The translations under genes were made by a program, and so were the position numbers. The notes beneath the pieces were generated by a model that had not been told where the DNA came from, made no database searches, and was given only the letters and a program-made list of their open reading frames with translations. This document shows positions 26,679 through 34,830 of a stretch of DNA of 64,000 nucleotides, piece by piece. This DNA is from Caryophanales bacterium UBA784 (lineage in GTDB: Bacteria; Bacillota_I; Bacilli_A; RFN20; CAG-288): positions 1 through 64,000 of the forward strand of contig DBJE01000005.1 in NCBI GenBank assembly GCA_002297045.1. Reading direction: 5' to 3'. Numbering within the stretch: the first letter of the stretch is position 1; every line of letters starts with the position of its first letter.

Positions 26679-26706
26679 AGTATAATACAAAAAAAATATT
26701 CTTCAA
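26679..26706 (-). promoter_or_regulatory. galE promoter
   Basis: On the minus strand TTGAAG (26701-26706), a 16-base spacer and TATACT (26679-26684), about 30 bases before the galE start codon. Confidence 0.65.
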
Positions 26707-27147
26707 AGAGAAAAAAACCTTGTTTCTTTCGGTCTATTAAAACGATGGGACTTTGGATTTTGCTTAAGAAGACTCTTTCTGAAAAAGGAGGGAAAATAGA
26801 GAGGCCACCACTGTTTTTGTGCTTCCGTGCCATAGTGAGGAAAGGTAAATTTTGATTATCTTTGAGGAATGAATGGCGAAAAACTTCCTTAATGCATTCT
26901 GTAGTGAAAAATGCACGAATGTTTTTAAATGGACACAAGTGTATTAAATTGTTGACCTTCATCAGAATCTATGGCAAAGATAGTTAGCACTATACGATAA
27001 TGGACAATAAATACTAATCTAAAACACAGACTAATAGCAGAAGAAAACATAATAAAGGAGATATTAGATATTTAAAAGCAACCTCTTAGATACAAATGAA
27101 GTTAGGCAAGGCAGAATTTCTTCCTTCTTCCTTTTTCAATCCAAATA
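26707..27147. other. Gap without a supported gene
   Basis: About 440 bases between the galE promoter and the epimerase promoter. One minus-strand frame (26630-26962) overlaps the galE start and promoter and has no recognisable similarity. I see no gene, RNA or mobile element here. Confidence 0.4.
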
Positions 27148-27176
27148 TTGCCCGTTAATGCATCTGTTTCTATTAA
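27148..27176 (+). promoter_or_regulatory. Promoter of the aldose epimerase-like gene
   Basis: TTGCCC (27148-27153), a 17-base spacer and TATTAA (27171-27176). The match is moderate. Confidence 0.5.
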
Positions 27177-27210
27177 AATGTGGTATTTTATTAAGTTACG
27201 AGGTGCTTAT

Positions 27211-28089
27211 ATGAAAATTCAAGACAAAGAATTGCTCGTAACAGTCAATCCACAAGGCGGTGCTCTGTCCTCCATTTATAATCTTCGCCGAAAACAGGAA
27301 TATCTTTATCAGCCGATTCCGGAATCCTGGCAGAGCCAGGATATTGTCATCTTCCCCTTCGTGGGAAGAAGGAAAGAAGGAACCTATCTCTATAAGGGAA
27401 AGACCTATGAAAGGAAAAACCATGGCCTTATCCGTTATAGGACAGGAAAAGAAATCCAGATAAGTGAGAGTGAAGGATCTGTTGAGTTTCATTCTGATGA
27501 AGAAACAAAGAAGAGATTTCCTTTTGACTTCTCTCTGACGGTAAACTACCGTCTGAGGGGAAAGAGACTATCGATTTCCCGTACTGTTACGAATCTCTCT
27601 TCGGAACCTAGGCCGTACAGGCAAGGGGCACATCCTGCGTTTCTTGTCCCAGGAACAAAGACGGAAAAAGAATTCGATATTTCCGGGAATTCCATCTATT
27701 TTCCGAAGAAAAGGAAATTAACCAGGGTAACTAGGGATAAAGACGGACACTTTATTACCGGGGAGAAGGAATTAGGAAAAGCAAATAGGCTTCCTCTTTC
27801 TAAGTCTCTCTTCCGGTCTTATCCTACTTTGATTTTCAAGGCCGACAATATTCCGTATGTCGACCTTATCAAAAAGGATGGGACCGCTGTCCGTGTTTAT
27901 AAAGAAGGAATCTCCTATCTTGCCATTTGGAGCGATAAGGAGTGGGGAAACTTTGTGGCTGTTGAGCCATGGAATGGACTTCCGGATGCGATTGATGCAT
28001 CAAAAGACATCACTGAAAAAGATACTATTGATTTCCTTGATCCGGGTAAGAGCAACAATCTGTTTTCTATCTCTATCGAGATTAAATAG
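27211..28089 (+). CDS. Aldose 1-epimerase family protein (LacX-like)
   Basis: Probably interconverts alpha and beta anomers of galactose or glucose. The 292-residue protein belongs to the galactose-mutarotase fold: IFPFVGRMKEGTYLYKGKTYEMKNHGL (around residues 50-75, Met from AGG), then GAHPAF near residue 145 and WNGLPDA near the end. Under the standard code the Y-E-M-x-x-HG segment would have Arg in place of Met. The start at 27211 is chosen because MKIQDKELLV begins the domain and GAGGTG lies upstream. It fits the galactose genes nearby. Confidence 0.8.
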   Translation: MKIQDKELLVTVNPQGGALSSIYNLRRKQEYLYQPIPESWQSQDIVIFPFVGRRKEGTYLYKGKTYERKNHGLIRYRTGKEIQISESEGSVEFHSDEETKKRFPFDFSLTVNYRLRGKRLSISRTVTNLSSEPRPYRQGAHPAFLVPGTKTEKEFDISGNSIYFPKKRKLTRVTRDKDGHFITGEKELGKANRLPLSKSLFRSYPTLIFKADNIPYVDLIKKDGTAVRVYKEGISYLAIWSDKEWGNFVAVEPWNGLPDAIDASKDITEKDTIDFLDPGKSNNLFSISIEIK

Positions 28090-28097
28090 GAAGAAAA

Positions 28098-28124
28098 ATG
28101 CCAGTCCTGTGACTGGCATTTTTT
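28098..28124. terminator. Terminator between the epimerase and the convergent gene
   Basis: A nine-base-pair stem ATGCCAGTC / GACTGGCAT with a CTGT loop, followed by five T on the plus strand. On the minus strand it is flanked by TTTTTC, so it may serve both directions. Confidence 0.88.
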
Positions 28125-28941
28125 AGTCTAAATATTGATCGATTTTTACTGCTTCACTGGTTCTTTCTTTGGTTAGAAGTGTAAAAGACAGTTCCATTTT
28201 CTTCCTTTCGTCAGTGGCTTCGACTGCGAGGATCCTGCAATGAAGGAAATCATTAGGAAAGTAGACCTCGTCAAGAAGTACTTTTTTCAATGAAAAGATT
28301 CGAACTCGAATTTTATAAGGTGCTTCTACCTTAAGAGGGACGACAGAAAGAGAAAATGAGACGACTTGGTGGATGTTGTCATAAAAGGATTTAGGGATTA
28401 TCGTTTTCTTTTCAATGACGATTTTGATTTGATGTCTTTCATCCTTTAGAAAGCAAGTCGGTTTATCCATCCTTAACTGGTGGGAATCAATGTCCCGCCT
28501 GTGGCTATCGTAGAAGGTGATGTCTTCGTCGATTCTGTCTTCGGTAGAAAGAATGCAGTTTTTCTTCTCTATGCGGGCTAGGAAGGAGTTATACATTCGG
28601 ATTTCCTTTTTTGCTTCGTCGAGGGAAAATGAAGAAGCAGAAGACGAGAAATATTTTTTCCTTTCTTTTTCAAGATTTGGATCAGGAAAAAAAGAAAAGA
28701 GGAGGAACGGAGAATCCTCTTCCCTCCTCTTCTGTTTTAGTTCAAGACTTTCCTTGTCGTCTGAAAGGATATAGAGAGTCTTGAGATAGCAAGAGGAAAC
28801 GTACTGAATAAGAAGCTTCCTTTCTTTCTTCCCAGAGAGATGGTTTCTGACTAAGGAAAGATAATTTTCCTTCTTTTTCTGGAAAATATAATCATTCTTC
28901 CTCTTTCTTGCCAGAGGATTTATTCCATAGATGAGACTCAC
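28123..28941 (-). CDS. Hypothetical protein
   Basis: A 272-residue protein without signal peptide or membrane helix, highly charged (Lys, Glu and Arg throughout), with a Ser-rich stretch near residue 100 (SSSASSFSL). I recognise no domain. It ends at the shared terminator with the epimerase gene and starts divergently from the AraC regulator at 29095. The reading frame is clean and the codon usage looks like that of its neighbours. Confidence 0.5.
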   Translation of the reverse strand: MSLIYGINPLARKRKNDYIFQKKKENYLSLVRNHLSGKKERKLLIQYVSSCYLKTLYILSDDKESLELKQKRREEDSPFLLFSFFPDPNLEKERKKYFSSSASSFSLDEAKKEIRMYNSFLARIEKKNCILSTEDRIDEDITFYDSHRRDIDSHQLRMDKPTCFLKDERHQIKIVIEKKTIIPKSFYDNIHQVVSFSLSVVPLKVEAPYKIRVRIFSLKKVLLDEVYFPNDFLHCRILAVEATDERKKMELSFTLLTKERTSEAVKIDQYLD

Positions 28942-29041
28942 TTTTTTCCTTTCTTTTCTGTATGTAGCAAGTAATCGTTTTACTTAGATTGACCCATACT
29001 GACACCATTTTTACACGAAATTCCTAAGAATGCAATTCTTC

Positions 29042-29070
29042 TTGCTGATGTCGTCCACGGCCTGTAAAAT
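29042..29070 (+). promoter_or_regulatory. Promoter of the AraC-type regulator
   Basis: TTGCTG (29042-29047), a 17-base spacer and TAAAAT (29065-29070), 24 bases before the ATG. Confidence 0.55.
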
Positions 29071-29094
29071 AGTAATGAAAGCTGAGGATTTGTT

Positions 29095-30285
29095 ATGGAT
29101 CTTCCTTATGTTCTGGCCAATCTTGCATCATTGACCGGCCTTCCTGTCAGAAAAAGGGAAGACGGGTATCTTTTGAATACGAGGTACTCTGTCGTTTCTT
29201 TTCCCTTCGACCCTTTTTCTCTTCACATGGATAAGGCGATGACAGATGCTTCTGCTTCGGTTTCTTTTTTCTTTACTAAGGATTCTTTCTATTACGGAAT
29301 CCTGAAAAAGGGAAGAGAGGCGATTGTCATCGGCCCTGTTTCTCAGGTTCCTTATTCTCCTTCCCGTCTTAGAGATGTTTTGTTCCGATCCGGTGTTTCT
29401 AACAATGACATTCCAGGCTTTATCCAAGGCTTTTCTGCTCTGCCGACTTATCCACTTCTTGCCAGGGGAAGAATCCTTCTTAGGGTGAATTATATCTGGT
29501 CAGGGGAGAAACTTACTCTTTCGGATGTTTTGATAAAAGAAGAGAATCAGAACCGGATTCTTGATGACTTAGTAAAGCAGAAGGAAGAAAAAGTAGAGAA
29601 AAGTGTGTTTCCGCATAATACCTATTTTAGGGAAAGAAAACTTCTTTCCTATATTAAAGATGGAGATATTGCCGCATTGCACCGCTTATTTCAGTCTGAA
29701 AGGCCTGTACGCGCAGGGACGATGGCACAGTCCCCTATCCGACAGAGGAAGAACACAATCATTGTAACGATCTCTCTTGTTTCCCGTGCCTGCATAGAGG
29801 GGGGAATGGGTGTGGAAGAAGCAAGGTCTCTCTCCGATAGTTATCTCCAGCAGTGCGAAAGGAGGAATTCCATTCCCGAATTACAGAACCTAAACTACCA
29901 TAGGATTATGGATTATGCCCAGAAGAGGAGCGAAATCAAAGGAACGGACAAGTATAGTGCGACTATCCGGAAGGCCATAGCCTTTGTCCAGCATAACGTG
30001 AACAAGAAAATTACTGCACGGGAAGTCGCCGAAGAAGTCTATTTATCTCCGAACCGACTGGAAATCCGCTTTAAGGAAGAAACGGGAATCACTCTTCATG
30101 ATTTCAGGAGAGAAAAGAAGAGGGAGGAAGCCAAGCGGCTTCTTCTGAGTACCCGTCAGACAATCGAGGAAATTTCCATTTATCTTTGCTTCTCCTCTCC
30201 TTCCTATTTTCAGAACGTCTTTAAAAAGAAATTTGGTCTTACCCCTCGTCAGTTCCGGGAGAACGGATTGAAGGCAGCAGACTAA
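29095..30285 (+). CDS. AraC-family regulator, probable activator of the rhamnoside locus
   Basis: A 396-residue protein. The last 100 residues form an AraC-type double helix-turn-helix: ITAREVAEEVYLSPNRLEIRFKEE, then TIEEISIYLCFSSPSYFQNVFKKKFGLTPRQF. The N-terminal 280 residues show no cupin or membrane motif. The gene sits immediately upstream of, and in the same direction as, the GH3-symporter-GH78-rhaBAD genes, so it is the natural regulator of that locus, with rhamnose as a likely inducer. That link is inference. Confidence 0.82.
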   Translation: MDLPYVLANLASLTGLPVRKREDGYLLNTRYSVVSFPFDPFSLHMDKAMTDASASVSFFFTKDSFYYGILKKGREAIVIGPVSQVPYSPSRLRDVLFRSGVSNNDIPGFIQGFSALPTYPLLARGRILLRVNYIWSGEKLTLSDVLIKEENQNRILDDLVKQKEEKVEKSVFPHNTYFRERKLLSYIKDGDIAALHRLFQSERPVRAGTMAQSPIRQRKNTIIVTISLVSRACIEGGMGVEEARSLSDSYLQQCERRNSIPELQNLNYHRIMDYAQKRSEIKGTDKYSATIRKAIAFVQHNVNKKITAREVAEEVYLSPNRLEIRFKEETGITLHDFRREKKREEAKRLLLSTRQTIEEISIYLCFSSPSYFQNVFKKKFGLTPRQFRENGLKAAD

Positions 30286-30377
30286 TTGTTCTTCTTTGGA
30301 TGAACGCGGAACCAAATATCATCAGTTCCCTTTGATAAAGACAAAACAAAAATACACAAAAGATAACGGAATTACAA

Positions 30378-30405
30378 TATAAGCGCTTACACCGTTTCCT
30401 ATAAT
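30378..30405 (+). promoter_or_regulatory. Operator and promoter of the rhamnoside operon
   Basis: TATAAGCGCTTACA (30378-30391) is a near-perfect palindrome. Its reverse complement TGTAAGCGCTTATA matches catabolite-response (cre) elements. A TATAAT at 30400-30405 follows. No good -35 is seen, which fits an activator-dependent promoter controlled by the AraC gene upstream and by CcpA-type repression. Confidence 0.6.
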
Positions 30406-30431
30406 ATCCATATCAAAACGGGGGCGAAGAT

Positions 30432-32837
30432 ATGGACATTCTCGAAAAGACAAGCCTGCTTGGCGGACATCAAAACTGGACGACCCATTCTATCCCTGAC
30501 AAGGGGATTAAGGCTAGGTTCCTGACCGACGGACCTCATGGTCTTAGAAAAGCGGCCGCTTCCGGTCAGTCGATCGGCCTTAGAGGCGCTGAGCCTTCGA
30601 CGGCTTTTCCGACAGGAAGCTGCTTAGGAAACACCTTTAATCCTGAACTTGCCTATTTAGAAGGAAAATGCATTGCTGAGGAATGCCGTTTCTATAAAGT
30701 TAACATCCTTCTTGGCCCGGCGATCTGCCTAGATAAGAATCCGCTTTGCGGGCGGAATTTTGAGTATCTCAGTGAAGACCCGATTCTTTCTGGGAAGCTT
30801 GGGGCTGCCTGGATCCGCGGCGTTGAGGACGAGGGAATCGGAACCTCGGTTAAACATTTTATCTGCAATAATGAAGAAAATTACCGCTTCAGGTCTGATT
30901 CTGTTGTTGATGAGCGTGCCCTCCATGAACTTTATTTTCGGAACTTTGAGATTGCCATCAAGGAAGGGAAGCCTGCCACGGTTATGTGTTCCTATAATGC
31001 TGTCAATGGTGTCTTCCTGGCTGAAAACAAGTATCTGCTTACGGATGTCCTAAGAAAAAAGTGGGGCTTTGACGGGGTGATCAGGACGGACTGGGGCGCT
31101 AATCATAACCGTGTTGAGTCTCTTAAGGCAGGGACGGACCTAGAAAGGCCGGGTGACTATACGGCAAACCGAAACAGTCTGATTGATCAGTCAAGAAAGG
31201 ATCCGGACCTAGAAAAGGCCATTGATGTTTCTTTTGAACGGATTAAGCGTCTTCATGAAAAGTACCAGGATATTACCCCAAGGGATAAAATCGATGTTTT
31301 AGGTCATGCTTCTATTGCCTTGCAGATTGCCTTGGAAGGGGCGGTGCTTTTAAAAAATGATAATGGTGCCTTACCCTTGAAGAAAAACGGAAAATACTGC
31401 ATCATCGGTGAATTTTTTGAAAAGAGGAGATACCAGGGAAGTGGTTCTTCCTTGCTTAATCCGATAAAAAGGGTAACGCCTAAGCAGGCGTTTGATCAGG
31501 AGAACATTTCGTATGTTTATGCAAAAGGGTTTTCCTGCCTTTATCCGAAAAAGAATGACAGGTTGAGAGAACAGGCTTTGCAGCTTGCCAAAGCGTATGA
31601 CTCCGTTCTTCTCTTCCTTGGACTAGATGAAATATCCGAAAGGGAGGCGAACGACCGGACGGATAGGAAGCTTCCTTTAGAAGAAAGAGAGCTCCTAAAG
31701 GAGCTAATAAGGTTAGGCAAGAAAGTCAACATTATTCTCTTTACCGGCAGTCCAGTGGAACTCATCCAACACCCGCTTATCACTAGCATTCTCGACAGGC
31801 AACTTCCCGGAGAAAGGGGTGGTGAAGCGGTCTACCGTCTTCTTTTCGGAGAAGATAATCCAAGCGGACGACTTTCCCAGACCTGGCCCAAGACAAGGAA
31901 TGATATTCCGTTTGTTTCCGGATATTCCCGTTCCCGGCAGGAACTCTATAAAGAAGGAATCTTTGTCGGCTACCGGTATTATCTTTCCCATCCTGAGGAG
32001 AGGGCTTATCCCTTTGGCTTTGGATTGAGTTACACATCTTTTTCCTACTCGGATCTCATCGTGACGGAAGAGAAGGAAAGAATCCATGTCTCCGTTAAAG
32101 TGAAGAACACAGGCTCTGTACCAGGAAAGGAGGTTATCCAGGTCTATCTATCCAAAATTGCCTCAAAGACCTACCGCCCTCTCCGTGAACTCAAAAGCTA
32201 TAAGAAGACAAGACTTCTGATGCCGGGGGAAGAAGAAACCGTGGATATGGCGATTGAAAAAGAAATGAGGAAATATTATGAGACTTCCCTACATAGTTAT
32301 CTGCTTGAGGATGGAGGCTACAAAGTCTTAGTCGGATGCTCCTCAAGGGATATCCGACTGGAAGCGGAAATTGCTGTGCATGGCGAGACGTGTGATAATC
32401 CGTTAATCATTAAGTCATTTATTAGCCGGGATATTAAGAAAATCACGGATGAAGAATTCGAAATGTTAATTGGAAGACCGATTCCGAAAGTAAAACATTA
32501 TACAAAGAAAGACAAGATTACCTTAGATACAAGAATAGATGAGTTTCATGGCTGTAGGGGTAAATTTGTCCGCTTCTGCAGGAGGGCATCGGCAAAAGGA
32601 AAAATCAAAAAGGCAAGGAAGGAAAAAGATGAACTACTCCTGATGGACGGATGGTTTATCTTCCATGTGAGGGAAAATAGTTCCATTCGCTCGCTATGTA
32701 TGTCATCTGGCGGCATAAGGCAAGAACATAGTATGTACGGATTACTCTATCTTGCACAAGGAAATATATTTAAAGCAATCTATTATTTCTTGAAGAAAGA
32801 CAAACCATATCCTTATCCTGATGGTTCAAAAAAATAA
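30432..32837 (+). CDS. GH3 beta-glucosidase-like glycoside hydrolase
   Basis: An 801-residue enzyme of glycoside hydrolase family 3 that removes beta-linked glucose or a similar sugar. It lacks a signal peptide, so it works inside the cell. LTDGPHGLR opens the catalytic domain, KHFICNN carries the substrate-binding residues, and VIMTDWGA near residue 220 holds the Asp nucleophile. Met218 and Met239 (DLEMPG) are AGG. A fibronectin-type-III-like domain and a C-terminal extension of about 130 residues follow. The start begins MDILEKTSLLGG behind GGGGCG. First gene of the operon, with the symporter 10 bases behind it. Confidence 0.93.
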   Translation: MDILEKTSLLGGHQNWTTHSIPDKGIKARFLTDGPHGLRKAAASGQSIGLRGAEPSTAFPTGSCLGNTFNPELAYLEGKCIAEECRFYKVNILLGPAICLDKNPLCGRNFEYLSEDPILSGKLGAAWIRGVEDEGIGTSVKHFICNNEENYRFRSDSVVDERALHELYFRNFEIAIKEGKPATVMCSYNAVNGVFLAENKYLLTDVLRKKWGFDGVIRTDWGANHNRVESLKAGTDLERPGDYTANRNSLIDQSRKDPDLEKAIDVSFERIKRLHEKYQDITPRDKIDVLGHASIALQIALEGAVLLKNDNGALPLKKNGKYCIIGEFFEKRRYQGSGSSLLNPIKRVTPKQAFDQENISYVYAKGFSCLYPKKNDRLREQALQLAKAYDSVLLFLGLDEISEREANDRTDRKLPLEERELLKELIRLGKKVNIILFTGSPVELIQHPLITSILDRQLPGERGGEAVYRLLFGEDNPSGRLSQTWPKTRNDIPFVSGYSRSRQELYKEGIFVGYRYYLSHPEERAYPFGFGLSYTSFSYSDLIVTEEKERIHVSVKVKNTGSVPGKEVIQVYLSKIASKTYRPLRELKSYKKTRLLMPGEEETVDMAIEKEMRKYYETSLHSYLLEDGGYKVLVGCSSRDIRLEAEIAVHGETCDNPLIIKSFISRDIKKITDEEFEMLIGRPIPKVKHYTKKDKITLDTRIDEFHGCRGKFVRFCRRASAKGKIKKARKEKDELLLMDGWFIFHVRENSSIRSLCMSSGGIRQEHSMYGLLYLAQGNIFKAIYYFLKKDKPYPYPDGSKK

Positions 32838-32847
32838 AGGAGAAATA

Positions 32848-34827
32848 ATGATGGAAAACGGAGAAATAAGAAAGCGTATGGGGAGTAAGATTTTCCAGTC
32901 ACGGGTACATTCAAATCATGTGACTGGAAAAGAAAAATGGCTCGGGTATCTGCTTGGCCCTAGGGGTGCATTGGTTCTAAACGCTGTTTTGGGCACCTAT
33001 CTGAATGTCTATTACACAGATGTTTTGAACCTGCTTTCTGTAGGAGGCGGTCTTTTCCTGATGCTCTTCCCCATCATCTCTAAATGTATTGACGCATTGA
33101 CTAACCTTAGGATGGGGTGGTTGATTGACCGGACAAAGTCAAAGAACGGCAAGGCACGGCCGTGGATTTTTCTTTCCGCTCTTCTTGTTCCTCTTTCCGG
33201 TCTTCTTCTCTTCCTCTCGCCTGCCAACGAAAGGGCTAAGATTATCTGGGTTGTCATCAGCTATAACCTTTACTACAGCTTCTCCTATACCATCTACAAC
33301 AGGGCGCATACTAGGATGGTTCCTCTTTCTACCCGGAACACCATTGAGCGCGGAGGACTGTCTGTCTTTACCCAGATTTCCAATGTCAGGGCAACCGGCA
33401 TTATCGTTGCCCTGATCTTCCCTATGGCGATTAGGCCTTGGGCAGGAGCCGAACCCTCCCGCTGGCTTTTGATTAGGGGAATCGTCTCTGCCCTTGCCCT
33501 TCCTCTTACCCTTCTTGAGTACTACTTTACAAAAGAACGCATAACCGAAGAACGTTCCAATGTTTCCGAAAACGTAAAGAAGATTCCTTTCCGTGCACAA
33601 AGGCGTGCGGTCTTTACCGATCGGTACAGGATTTTCCTTCTTCTTTATTCTTTCATCTATTTTGTCGCTTCCCAGCTAAAGAACCAGGCTCTTGTCTATT
33701 ACTGCAACTATGTCCTTGGAACCTATCAGGACGGAACGACTCAGAGGAGGATCTCCGTCCTTGGCGGTATTCCGATGGGCATTGGCATCTTTGCCATCTG
33801 GCCATTGGCCCGGAAGTTCGGGAAGAAAAACGTGACAGTGGCCGGTTTCCTTCTTTACTCCCTTGGCTCTTTAATCTGTTGGGTGTTTCCCTATAACAGG
33901 GCAATTGTCCTAATCGGCCAATTCATTAAAAATATCGGTGGTTTACCCTGCGCCTACATTTTCATGGCCCTGTTTGCAGATATTCTTGATCACGAAGAAT
34001 GGAAAAATGGTTTCCGTGTGGATGGCTTTGCCACCTCCGTTTACTCCGTCATCACAACGGCATCCTTCGGTGTGGCACAAGGAATCTTCAATCTTGCCAC
34101 TTCCAAGGCGGGCTATGTCGCACCGGTAAAGTTCCAGAATACTACGGAAGCGGTTAGGAAAGGATATAGGACCCTTGGCTCTTATCAGGGTGTTGGCATA
34201 CAGAAATATACTTTTGCCGCAGAAACGGGAAACGGGTCGTTGATTTTCAATCAACCGGAAGCCGTCAAGAACGTGTTTACTTTCTTCTTTGTCGGAGTAG
34301 AGGCAATTACTGGTCTCCTTTGTGCCCTTTGTATTGCCCTATTGACCGTGGAAAAGCGAATTGAAAAGAAACAGGAGCAGATTAAGCAATTCAACAAAGC
34401 AGCCTGTCTCTCTAAGGGAGAGGAATATGTGGATCCCGAGGTGCGGGCCAAGTTAGAGAATGAAAAGTTCGAGGAGGAAGTCGAAGAGAATCTAAGGCGC
34501 ACCATAAAGGCAAAATGTGAAAAAATCGGAAAAGAGTTCTCTGTCGAATGGGAAAAGCATGTTGCCAAAAAGGCGGCTAAAAAAGAAAAAGAGGGGAAGA
34601 AGAAAAAGGCGATTGAGGATAAGACGAGGATGAAAGAAAGGAAAAAGAAAAAGAAGGAAGAAGAACGGCTCAACAAAAGGACGGACGGAAAGAAAACTGC
34701 TTACCTTCTAAAGAAGAAGGCTAAGGCAAGGAAGGAAGAAAAAGACTGGATGAAAGAACAGGAACAGGCGAAGAGGCATCGGCAGAACAGGGAAGAACTC
34801 TATCATCTTGATTCCTGGGGGATATAA
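32848..34827 (+). CDS. GPH-family sugar/glycoside symporter with long charged C-terminal tail
   Basis: A 659-residue transporter. Residues about 1-500 form a 12-helix MFS permease of the glycoside-pentoside-hexuronide (MelB/XylP) type, opening with YLLGPMGALVLNAVLGTYL (Met from AGG) and containing DRTKSKNGKARPW in the loop between helices 2 and 3. The last ~155 residues are almost entirely Lys, Glu and Arg and predict a long cytoplasmic coiled coil with no known domain. I use the ATG at 32848 behind AAGGAG rather than 32821, which lies inside the GH3 gene. It probably imports the rhamnoglucoside substrate. Confidence 0.88.
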   Translation: MMENGEIRKRMGSKIFQSRVHSNHVTGKEKWLGYLLGPRGALVLNAVLGTYLNVYYTDVLNLLSVGGGLFLMLFPIISKCIDALTNLRMGWLIDRTKSKNGKARPWIFLSALLVPLSGLLLFLSPANERAKIIWVVISYNLYYSFSYTIYNRAHTRMVPLSTRNTIERGGLSVFTQISNVRATGIIVALIFPMAIRPWAGAEPSRWLLIRGIVSALALPLTLLEYYFTKERITEERSNVSENVKKIPFRAQRRAVFTDRYRIFLLLYSFIYFVASQLKNQALVYYCNYVLGTYQDGTTQRRISVLGGIPMGIGIFAIWPLARKFGKKNVTVAGFLLYSLGSLICWVFPYNRAIVLIGQFIKNIGGLPCAYIFMALFADILDHEEWKNGFRVDGFATSVYSVITTASFGVAQGIFNLATSKAGYVAPVKFQNTTEAVRKGYRTLGSYQGVGIQKYTFAAETGNGSLIFNQPEAVKNVFTFFFVGVEAITGLLCALCIALLTVEKRIEKKQEQIKQFNKAACLSKGEEYVDPEVRAKLENEKFEEEVEENLRRTIKAKCEKIGKEFSVEWEKHVAKKAAKKEKEGKKKKAIEDKTRMKERKKKKKEEERLNKRTDGKKTAYLLKKKAKARKEEKDWMKEQEQAKRHRQNREELYHLDSWGI

Positions 34828-34830
34828 AAA

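Noticed and set aside
26630..26962. A 110-residue frame over the galE start
   Set aside because: It overlaps the galE start and promoter on the same strand, and its sequence matches nothing.
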